In this document: piece after piece, positions 1-4,968 of the stretch | Numbering within the stretch: the first letter of the stretch is position 1 | Layout of the letters: every line of letters begins with the position of its first letter | From: an uncultured Rickettsiales bacterium | Lineage (GTDB): Bacteria > Pseudomonadota > Alphaproteobacteria > Rickettsiales > UBA1997 | DNA length: 13,622 nucleotides | Assembly: GCA_937927795.1 (NCBI GenBank) | Contig: CALBSF010000351.1 | Coordinates: 1-13,622, forward strand | Direction: 5' to 3' | Translations under genes and position numbers: made by a program | The notes under the pieces: model-generated | Told to the model about the DNA's origin: nothing | The model's input: only the letters and a program-made list of their open reading frames with translations | The model's database searches: none

Positions 1-114
1 GTTTTGGTGGTAATACAGAAAATAGCATACGTCCGCCATCTAATGGGAGAATTGGGATTAAATTTAATAACATTGTTGAAAGTTTTATTTCAATTGGCAT
101 GTATTGGGTGGCAA
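1..114 (-). pseudogene. Site-2 protease (peptidase M50) family fragment, cut by the IS element
   Basis: The minus strand reads in one open frame from the IS edge out of the window: about 38 residues containing LLNLIPILPLDGGRMLFSVL. The N-x2-P-x2-PLDGG segment is the second metal-binding motif of M50 site-2 proteases, intramembrane zinc proteases in which this motif lies in a late transmembrane helix. The HExxH helix that should lie N-terminal is absent. It is not in the open sequence beyond the IS either (minus strand of 1452-1568 shows nothing similar), so the fragment cannot be a complete protease. The gene continues past base 1 and its C-terminus is not visible. The plus strand of the same stretch is also open but matches nothing I recognise. 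I am fairly sure of the family and less sure whether the break is due to the IS alone or to a rearrangement. Confidence 0.72.
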
Positions 115-148
115 TGTACCCCAAATTTAATACACTCTCTCCCTTCCT
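115..148 (+). repeat. IS left terminal inverted repeat
   Basis: It begins TGTACCCC at the tip and has an inner TCCCTTCC block at 140-147. It matches the reverse complement of 1412-1451 with one gap and several mismatches in the A/T-rich middle. It would be the transposase binding and cleavage end. Confidence 0.8.
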
Positions 149-162
149 AAATTGAACAAAAA

Positions 163-191
163 AGCACATTCAAAACTTGTTTTAATGTGCT
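163..191 (+). promoter_or_regulatory. Hairpin upstream of IS orfA (read-through protection or attenuator)
   Basis: AGCACATT (163-170) pairs with AATGTGCT (184-191). The inner AAAAC (172-176) pairs with GTTTT (179-183), leaving a bulged C and a tiny loop. A short T run follows about 2 nt later. It sits between the left IS end and the orfA ribosome binding site. In other IS elements such structures stop outside transcripts from driving transposase, and that role here is inferred. Confidence 0.55.
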
Positions 192-221
192 AATTTTATC
201 AATTAAATTAAGGAGAAATTT

Positions 222-482
222 ATGCCTAGAGGAATTCCAAGTTTAACAGAAAATCAAAAGTTAGAAATTATCAAACGCGTTACTGATAAAGGTGAGAGAG
301 TGCCTGATTTAGCTCGTGAGTATGCCGTTGTTCCAAAAATAATTTATAATTTACTTAAGAATAAAGCTAATCAACATCAAGCTGTTATAGAGTTAGCAAA
401 GTTGAAGCGTGAGAACGAGGCTTTGGTTAGTATCATAGGTTCTTTAGTTGCCGAAAGTCGCTTAGGGAAAAAAAAGAAATAA
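222..482 (+). CDS. IS3-family transposase OrfA (helix-turn-helix)
   Basis: An 86-residue small basic protein that in IS3 elements binds the terminal repeats and supplies the DNA-binding N-terminus of the OrfAB transposase. It has a helix-turn-helix at about residues 12-48 (KLEIIKRV...VPDLAREYAVVPKIIYNLL) and a leucine-rich helix at about 55-78 (AVIELAKLKRENEALVSIIG) that fits the usual leucine-zipper oligomerisation region. The start is well supported by AGGAG at 211-215, six bases before ATG, the best ribosome binding site in the window. The gene ends in a lysine run encoded by GGG followed by A8 and G. OrfB starts 14 bases downstream in another phase, with a relation discussed separately. 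It is a short OrfA, unlike the longer two-HTH form of IS150-type elements. Confidence 0.88.
   Translation: MPRGIPSLTENQKLEIIKRVTDKGERVPDLAREYAVVPKIIYNLLKNKANQHQAVIELAKLKRENEALVSIIGSLVAESRLGKKKK
468..482 (+). promoter_or_regulatory. A8G slippery tract at the orfA/orfB junction
   Basis: Eight A residues (468-475) followed by G. In the orfA frame this contains A_AAA_AAG, the classic IS3 -1 slippage heptamer, but a -1 shift does not enter the orfB frame; it runs in another frame to a stop near 627. Loss of one A (A7), or a +1/-2 shift, joins the two frames without a stop as GKKRNKREVVVDYF. Either transcript slippage or a mutated tract explains this. Confidence 0.6.
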
Positions 483-495
483 GCGCGAGGTTGTC

Positions 496-1389
496 GTGGA
501 TTATTTTTTATCTTCAAATAAGGCTACAATCAGCAAATCTGCTGCTTGTAGCCAAATATCACTTTCTCGAACTTCAATTTATTATAAACCAAAGATTCCG
601 GCTAAGGATTTGTTATTAAAGCAACAAATTGAATCTGTTTTGCTTGACCATAGAGCTTATGGACATCGTCGTATTGCTCTTACTTTAGGAGTTAATAAAA
701 AGCGAGTAAGAAGGGTAATGAGGCTATTTAATATCAAGGCTAAAAAATTAAGAAAAAAGCCCAGATTTAAAAAGAGTAAATTTCCGGCAAATTCTGCTAA
801 AAATTTGATTATTGATTTAGCAATTAATCAACCAAATCAAGTCTGGGTATCGGATTTTACTTATCTTTCTTATCGAAATAAGTTTCTTTATTTAGCTACA
901 ATTCTTGATGCTTTTACCAGGGAAGTAATTGCATGGAATATTGCAAGCAGACATAATAAAGAGTTGATAATCTCAACACTTATTGATGCGATAAATAAAA
1001 GAGAAAAATCACCGACAATATTCCACTCTGACCAAGGCAGTGAATATCGTAGCGATGATTTACTTAAAATCTTAGAGTCACGAAATATCAAATCTTCAAT
1101 GAGTAAAAAATCCAGTCCATGGCAAAATGGCAGGCAGGAATCTTTTTACCAAAAATTTAAATTTGAGCTTGAAGATTTTAATAATTACCCAAGCCAAGGT
1201 GAGCTTATTGAAGCAATTGCAATTCAAATCCATTATTACAACCACAAGCGAATCCACAGTTCCTTAAAAATGCCACCAACTATTTTTAATCAAAGATTTG
1301 CCGAGCAAAACTTTAAAAAAAATCGCGCGCTTTTGCATCTCTCCTTGCAAGGAGAGATGCAAAACAATGAATTGACCAATTTAAGTTAA
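496..1389 (+). CDS. IS3-family transposase OrfB (DDE integrase core)
   Basis: The catalytic part of the transposase, which cuts and joins the IS ends. It has an HTH_21-type segment at about residues 35-90 (LKQQIESVLLDHRAYGHRRIALTL) and then the rve integrase core. The triad is intact: D120 in WVSDFTYL, D179 in FHSDQGSEY and E215 in WQNGRQESF, with exactly 35 residues between the last two, plus the family HKRIHSSLKMPP motif near residues 250-260. The shown start is GTG with GAGG 5-8 bases upstream, so separate initiation or coupling after orfA is possible. The open frame continues upstream to about 466, which favours an OrfAB fusion product. The last ~20 residues are encoded by a perfect palindrome and look like an extension beyond the usual family end. 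Both catalysis and the ends look intact, so the IS may still be mobile if the frames can be joined. Confidence 0.92.
   Translation: MDYFLSSNKATISKSAACSQISLSRTSIYYKPKIPAKDLLLKQQIESVLLDHRAYGHRRIALTLGVNKKRVRRVMRLFNIKAKKLRKKPRFKKSKFPANSAKNLIIDLAINQPNQVWVSDFTYLSYRNKFLYLATILDAFTREVIAWNIASRHNKELIISTLIDAINKREKSPTIFHSDQGSEYRSDDLLKILESRNIKSSMSKKSSPWQNGRQESFYQKFKFELEDFNNYPSQGELIEAIAIQIHYYNHKRIHSSLKMPPTIFNQRFAEQNFKKNRALLHLSLQGEMQNNELTNLS
1331..1364. repeat. Perfect 34-bp palindrome inside the 3' end of orfB
   Basis: The left arm TTTTGCATCTCTCC (1331-1344) pairs perfectly with 1351-1364, and the central TTGCAA is itself palindromic. As RNA it forms a 14-bp stem with a 6-base loop. No T run follows, so it is not a standard intrinsic terminator. 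It is translated as part of the OrfB C-terminus. Confidence 0.85.
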
Positions 1390-1411
1390 AAAATTAAAAT
1401 GATCGGTGTTG

Positions 1412-1451
1412 GTCAGTTTGGAAGGGATAGGTTGTTTAAAAAATGGGTACA
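1412..1451 (-). repeat. IS right terminal inverted repeat
   Basis: Read on the minus strand it starts TGTACCCATT and contains TCCCTTCC (1420-1427 on the plus strand as GGAAGGGA), mirroring the left end. It lies just beyond the orfB stop at 1389. Confidence 0.8.
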
Positions 1452-1541
1452 GTTCACTAGGTCACTTTCCCTTTTTATCGCGTTTTTATCTTTAAAAAAG
1501 ACTATTCAAAATTCCTCAATTTCACAATGATTAAAAAATTA

Positions 1542-1558
1542 GGTGCCAGGTCACTTTT
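1542..1558 (+). repeat. Dispersed 17-bp direct repeat, copy 1 (downstream of SIR2 gene)
   Basis: GGTGCCAGGTCACTTTT, followed by further T residues. It matches 2671-2687 at 16 of 17 bases in the same orientation. A shorter related piece, TAGGTCACTTTCC, lies at 1458-1470 just outside the IS. The rest of 1452-1568 holds no gene that I can see. Confidence 0.6.
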
Positions 1559-1568
1559 TTCTGGTGCG

Positions 1569-2639
1569 TTATTTATCAAAAAAATATCTATTAATTCTAG
1601 ATACTTCTAAGTCATTAGTATTAAAAATGCTTAAATTATTTGTGCTAATACATATTAAAGATTGTTTGAAATAACCTTTTAGTTCGTCATATATTTTTCT
1701 AAATAATTCCCCCTTTTCCAGCTCAGTCTTTTTTCTAAATTGAGCTCTTTTAGTTTCTTTGTAAGACTCTTCATTAAAAAATTCTTTATTATTTTCAAAG
1801 AATTTGGCTTGGGCGGCGTTATAAATTAAACTTTCCAGTTCAGATTTGTCGATAATCCAAATTTTTAAATTATTTTTCATGACAGAATCGAATATTATTT
1901 GGTTAATATAGTCATCTTTAAAACTATAGCCAACTATCATTAATTTTTTTGCATTCATTAAAATTCTAGGAAAATCTTCGCGATATTTTTTTAAAAGTTC
2001 ATAATCATTAATTTGATTTTCTTTTAATCTGCCCATGATTATTAAATTACTTCCGTTATCAGATTTAAAATTTAAAGAACCATGTACTTTGTAATATGGC
2101 TTTGATTTAGTTTTGTCAGTCAAATTTGTTCCAACTGTAAAAGTCATTTTGCCTAAATTATTTTTTAATTCTCCGATTTCTTCCTTCTTGTTTTGAAAAA
2201 TATCATATATTTCATTAGCGTTGTTTATATAAGGATAAGCCCAGTCTTTGATGGAAAGATATTCAAAAAATAAATCTTGGTTAAGACTAAAAAAGCCGTC
2301 AAAATTGTTCATGATTTCGTCGGAGAATGTGTTTGGAATAGAAAAGCTGTGGCTTAATTTGTCAGGTGTGAATTTGGGTGATTTTAAGACTCCATGCATT
2401 TCCACAAAAGAATCTATTACAACTTGTTGATAATCTGCTTTGTCTTTTGCATCAAGAGCTTTATCATCAAAGATATTTTCAAAACCCAACTCCTTATTGC
2501 TCCATAACGAATCTTTTAACTTATCATTTTTCTGAGTTAATGGATGAGATAATATTACAGACCAAAGGTCATTCGCAATCCATCCTCCCCAGTTTTTAGA
2601 AAATCCAGCGCCTGTTAGTAAAACATAATTCAAAGACAT
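1569..2639 (-). CDS. SIR2-like domain protein, predicted NAD+ hydrolase, possible defense effector
   Basis: A 356-residue soluble protein with a SIR2-like (SIR2_2-type) fold. The N-terminus has the NAD-binding glycine motif LLTGAGFS (residues 7-14). FFSLNQDLFFE (116-126) supplies the Asn120/Asp122 pair, KVHGSLNF (184-191) supplies the catalytic His186, and LMIVGYSFKDDYIN (233-246) is the conserved strand-loop after the fold's core. No zinc-finger cysteine quartet of the deacetylase type is seen. In established systems (ThsA, DSR, SIR2-bearing Avs, SIR2-HerA) such domains destroy NAD+ on phage sensing; that role here is inferred from residues and context. The C-terminal ~100 residues (270-356) are lysine- and glutamate-rich with no recognised domain and may be the sensing or oligomerising part. 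It is the last gene of a three-gene minus-strand run, 57 bases (trypsin-gene stop to this ATG) after the protease gene. No clear ribosome binding site (CCCCCAC precedes ATG). A poorer guess is a non-defense SIR2-like NAD-binding protein. Confidence 0.85.
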   Translation of the reverse strand: MSLNYVLLTGAGFSKNWGGWIANDLWSVILSHPLTQKNDKLKDSLWSNKELGFENIFDDKALDAKDKADYQQVVIDSFVEMHGVLKSPKFTPDKLSHSFSIPNTFSDEIMNNFDGFFSLNQDLFFEYLSIKDWAYPYINNANEIYDIFQNKKEEIGELKNNLGKMTFTVGTNLTDKTKSKPYYKVHGSLNFKSDNGSNLIIMGRLKENQINDYELLKKYREDFPRILMNAKKLMIVGYSFKDDYINQIIFDSVMKNNLKIWIIDKSELESLIYNAAQAKFFENNKEFFNEESYKETKRAQFRKKTELEKGELFRKIYDELKGYFKQSLICISTNNLSIFNTNDLEVSRINRYFFDK

Positions 2640-2670
2640 GTGGGGGTAGTTTTATTAATTAAAGAAAAAA

Positions 2671-2687
2671 GGTGCCAGATCACTTTT
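2671..2687 (+). repeat. Dispersed 17-bp direct repeat, copy 2 (upstream of SIR2 gene)
   Basis: GGTGCCAGATCACTTTT differs from copy 1 (1542-1558) at one base. It lies in the 57-bp gap between the SIR2 start and the protease stop, so the two copies bracket the SIR2 gene exactly. Confidence 0.6.
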
Positions 2688-2696
2688 GTTAATAGT

Positions 2697-3728
2697 TTAT
2701 TGAAAATCTTCCCAAGGTAGAGATGATTCTTCTGCCAATTTCAACTCTTTAAAACCTTTGAAAATAACTTCTGCAGGTACTGAGGCAAAGAAAGGTACTG
2801 AGATCTCACCATCGTCACATTCTTCTGACTTCTTACCTAAACTCCTCGTTACTATTCCTAATAATTTTCCGTCAAGCGACATCAATGGTCCTCCGCTATT
2901 TCCCGGTCGAGAAACTGCTGTAAATAATTCTAATACTTCTCCCGTCCCATAATCTACTACATAATCCGTTGAAGCTATTTCGCCTTTTTGAATAATAGGG
3001 CTTCGCTTCTCATTTTTATTCCTAGGTATTTTTGGAAATCCTGCTACAATAATTTTTTCTAAAATGCCGGCCTTTCTTAGTGCCAAGTCCTTATGAAAAT
3101 GTACTTTTATTTTATCTTCTAAAATAATTATTCCAAAATCAATTGATGGATGAGATTCAGATTTTGATATCTTATATCTGATCCCATTTATCTCCAGTTC
3201 TTCATCTAGGTGCATGTCGTTTATTACATGTGCGCAGGTCAAAATTAAGTTTTCACTCAGGGCTATTCCACTTCCAGCATGCAAATCTCCTTTTTCAGTT
3301 TTGCCAGTTATGTAAGCTAGATTGCACTTAATCTGATCTGCAATAAATTCAGCTCCAATATATTTTCCTAAAAACAAAATTCCCTTCTTTTCAATGCTTG
3401 TAAGTTCGTAACCAGCATAATAGCAATTGCTCAGCGGAGGAGAGCCTTGTGCCACGCCAGCAAGGGTTAGTAAATTTCTATATTGTAGAGTATTTACCAA
3501 CTCACAGATTCTTTGTAATTTTGGTCTAATATCAGTTTTTTTTATTTTATCGCACCAAGTAAAAAAATTTCCAAGCGATAGCGCTACCGCTCTTCCTGCC
3601 TCGATTGGTAAATCTAAAGACTCACGATTTTTCTTGTTCTCCAATACTGAAAAAAAAGTTATCAAGAGAAGCGTTATATCTAGTTTTTCTTTTACAGAAA
3701 GTGGTGCTAGTTGAGAATACTTAGCCAT
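2697..3728 (-). CDS. Cytoplasmic trypsin-like serine protease with an unassigned N-terminal domain
   Basis: A 343-residue protein starting from ATG at 3728; a TTG 12 bases earlier at 3740 is in frame but less likely. The C-terminal ~200 residues are a chymotrypsin/trypsin-fold peptidase with a complete triad: His in ILTCAHVI (residue 167), Asp in SIDFGIIIL (197) and Ser in SRPGNSGGPL (278). There is no signal peptide or membrane segment, so it should act in the cytosol, unlike DegP-type proteases, and it has no PDZ domain. Residues 1-135 (rich in Leu, with NLLTLAGVAQGSPPL near 85-99) match no domain I recognise. It lies between the AbiEi-like gene (64-bp gap from its stop) and the SIR2 gene (57 bp), all on the minus strand and probably one transcript. 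Trypsin-like domains with extra N-terminal modules occur as effectors or activators in bacterial conflict systems, so it could cut and activate a partner such as the SIR2 protein or degrade phage or host targets. That role is inference. Confidence 0.82.
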   Translation of the reverse strand: MAKYSQLAPLSVKEKLDITLLLITFFSVLENKKNRESLDLPIEAGRAVALSLGNFFTWCDKIKKTDIRPKLQRICELVNTLQYRNLLTLAGVAQGSPPLSNCYYAGYELTSIEKKGILFLGKYIGAEFIADQIKCNLAYITGKTEKGDLHAGSGIALSENLILTCAHVINDMHLDEELEINGIRYKISKSESHPSIDFGIIILEDKIKVHFHKDLALRKAGILEKIIVAGFPKIPRNKNEKRSPIIQKGEIASTDYVVDYGTGEVLELFTAVSRPGNSGGPLMSLDGKLLGIVTRSLGKKSEECDDGEISVPFFASVPAEVIFKGFKELKLAEESSLPWEDFQ

Positions 3729-3792
3729 ATAGTTTATCAATTTAAAAAGAGATCACAGGTTAATTTTTAAAGAGTTTAATAAGTTTTGTCTA

Positions 3793-4404
3793 TCATGCTG
3801 CAATAATTTTAGGAATAACATCAGCAACCCAGCCAGAAACCCTAGACGACATTTTTTGTAAATGTTTTTTATCTGAATCATTCAGAACTTTAGAGCATTT
3901 TTTAATAGCTAAATCATCTATTTTATTGCTTCCAAGATAGCTCAACGCATTTAAAACCACCATCACCACAGCAGGGGTATTATGAAGCGGATTAGCTCTA
4001 ATATGTTTAAATTGTATCACATTTTTACCAACCTGCTTAGTTATTGATTTTCCATGCGTCCAATAAACATTTTGAGAGGGAACTTGATTGGAAAGCTCGA
4101 GCATATTTGCAGAAGTTGCACCAGATGGATAAATTGCAATGCCAGCACCACGAGCAATTGCATTTGCAACATCATCTAGGTTTGGTGGGATAATGCCGAT
4201 ATTATCTTGAATTATTGGGTAGTAATAAACTCCTCTAACAACTCTAACGATTTTATTACTGTCATCAGTTACGCTATCATCAGACATTCTAGACAACGCT
4301 TTATCAATAGCATTTCTTGAGCCAAGATCATGAAAATCTTTAGCGCAAAAAACCCAACCCCTCTTTTTAGCTTTTATTTTTTTTAGAATTTTATCGGTAA
4401 TCAT
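3793..4404 (-). CDS. AbiEi/DUF6088-family antitoxin-like transcriptional regulator
   Basis: A 203-residue protein of the DUF6088/AbiEi antitoxin type. The N-terminal winged helix-turn-helix (residues 1-62) has the typical GWVFCAKDFHDLGSRNAIDKALSRM run and ends in RVVRGVYYYP. The central part has the family's IYPSGATSANMLELSNQVP segment (91-109) and a VYWTHGKS strand. In known AbiE type IV modules this protein represses its own promoter and blocks the AbiEii nucleotidyltransferase toxin, which is encoded immediately downstream. Here no AbiEii/DUF1814 gene follows; the next gene is the trypsin-like protease. Upstream, an inverted repeat (4435-4442/4459-4466) is a plausible operator. No Shine-Dalgarno sequence is evident before the ATG. 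Either it is an orphan, or it regulates the downstream protease and SIR2 genes. Family assignment is fairly firm; the regulatory link is inference. Confidence 0.8.
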   Translation of the reverse strand: MITDKILKKIKAKKRGWVFCAKDFHDLGSRNAIDKALSRMSDDSVTDDSNKIVRVVRGVYYYPIIQDNIGIIPPNLDDVANAIARGAGIAIYPSGATSANMLELSNQVPSQNVYWTHGKSITKQVGKNVIQFKHIRANPLHNTPAVVMVVLNALSYLGSNKIDDLAIKKCSKVLNDSDKKHLQKMSSRVSGWVADVIPKIIAA

Positions 4405-4434
4405 AAGATTAAAACTTAAATATTTTATAATCTG

Positions 4435-4466
4435 TTGTCAGATAATAACTTATATTTTTCTGACAA
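4435..4466. promoter_or_regulatory. Inverted repeat, candidate operator of the AbiEi-like gene
   Basis: TTGTCAGA (4435-4442) and TCTGACAA (4459-4466) are perfect inverted arms with a 16-base A/T-rich centre, 30 bases upstream of the start at 4404. AbiEi proteins are known to bind inverted repeats at their own promoter. A TTGTCA -35-like hexamer overlaps the distal arm on the minus strand, but I see no good -10. Confidence 0.5.
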
Positions 4467-4485
4467 TAAATAGATAAAATTGATA

Positions 4486-4505
4486 GTTTCTTTAAAAAAA
4501 GAAAC
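4486..4505. repeat. Short hairpin in the gap upstream of the AbiEi-like gene
   Basis: GTTTCTTT (4486-4493) pairs with AAAGAAAC (4498-4505) around an AAAA loop, and the flanking GAT/ATC can extend it past one mismatch. No T tail follows on either strand. Confidence 0.45.
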
Positions 4506-4721
4506 CATCTGAACAGAAAATCATCATCTGAAATAAAAATTATTTTTTGTTCTTGCTGTCTTGAGCTTATATTGCAATTTTTACAGCGAAGCTGCTTAAA
4601 ATTCATACACACCCAACGCACCTATTCGGTGCAAGCTGTCTAAGTCAAGTGGATGCACTGTTTTCTAGGGTCAAACTTGGTAAGATTCTGTAAGTCGCTT
4701 AAATTTCTGCAACTTTGCAGT

Positions 4722-4743
4722 TTGTATAGCGTTGTGTATACAA
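4722..4743. promoter_or_regulatory. TTGTATA/TATACAA inverted repeat upstream of the RhuM-Fic gene
   Basis: Seven-base perfect arms with an 8-base centre, about 225 bases before the RhuM-Fic start. It could be a dimeric repressor site. No function can be shown from the sequence. Confidence 0.35.
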
Positions 4744-4968
4744 TTTCCTAAAACGCCCGTAAACATTGAGTTGAGAGCGGCAGACGATTGGCTGCCCACA
4801 TTAATAAATTGCGATAAGTTTAATAAGCATCTTACTATTTATCTAAAAGATTTGATTACCAATTTAGCCTCGTCTTACCTAATTAATTTGAATTTCTTGA
4901 AGATTTTTTTTAAATTAAATTTAAAATCTCTTTTTTAAAAACCACTTAAAAAATAAATTAAAATAAAA

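Larger units (their letters stand above)
115..1451 (+). mobile_element. Complete IS3-family insertion sequence, 1337 bp
   Basis: The ends are imperfect inverted repeats. The left end at 115 and the reverse complement of the right end at 1451 both begin TGTACCC, and both carry TCCCTTCC about 25 bases inside (140-147 and 1420-1427), followed by a related AAA(T/C)TGA stretch; one base is gapped between them. TG...CA tips, two partly overlapping-phase genes (orfA with a helix-turn-helix, orfB with a DDE integrase core) and a total of about 1.3 kb are typical of the IS3 family. I cannot name the subgroup. No target duplication is visible: the left flank ends GCAA and the right flank begins GTTC. 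This suggests recombination between copies, or decay of the flanks, after insertion. Confidence 0.9.
4405..4968. other. 564-bp gene-poor gap rich in inverted repeats
   Basis: This stretch separates the minus-strand conflict genes from the plus-strand RhuM-Fic gene and holds no convincing gene. It contains several short inverted repeats: TTGTCAGA/TCTGACAA at 4435-4466, GTTTCTTT/AAAGAAAC at 4486-4505, GCACC/GGTGC at 4618-4632, a CTGCAA/TTGCAG pair near 4708-4720, and TTGTATA/TATACAA at 4722-4743. It would contain the divergent promoters of both sides. Two open frames of about 70 codons (minus strand to 4409, plus strand from 4732) look like chance. The minus one begins MNFKQLRCKNCN, like a Com zinc-finger start, but then loses similarity. 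Confidence 0.6.

Noticed and set aside
3..155. Plus-strand open frame crossing the left IS boundary
   Set aside because: It is open by chance; the minus strand of the same bases carries the specific PLDGG site-2 protease motif, and the plus frame ends inside the IS.
115..1451. Standard -1 programmed frameshift for the IS transposase
   Set aside because: The heptamer A_AAA_AAG is present, but the -1 frame runs to a stop near 627 and does not encode the integrase core; only a +1/-2 change joins the frames.
2248..2599. Plus-strand open frames within the SIR2 gene
   Set aside because: They are opposite-strand shadows; the minus-strand protein has clear SIR2-like motifs over the same bases.
4409..4621. 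Minus-strand open frame of 70 codons upstream of the AbiEi-like gene
   Set aside because: It starts from GTG without a ribosome binding site, covers two hairpins and an inverted repeat that look regulatory, and shows only a dozen Com-like residues. Kept only as a possible remnant.
4732..4938. Plus-strand open frame of 68 codons before the RhuM-Fic gene
   Set aside because: It starts from TTG inside an inverted repeat, has no ribosome binding site, and its end is low-complexity (KIFFKLNLKSLF) from A/T-rich sequence.
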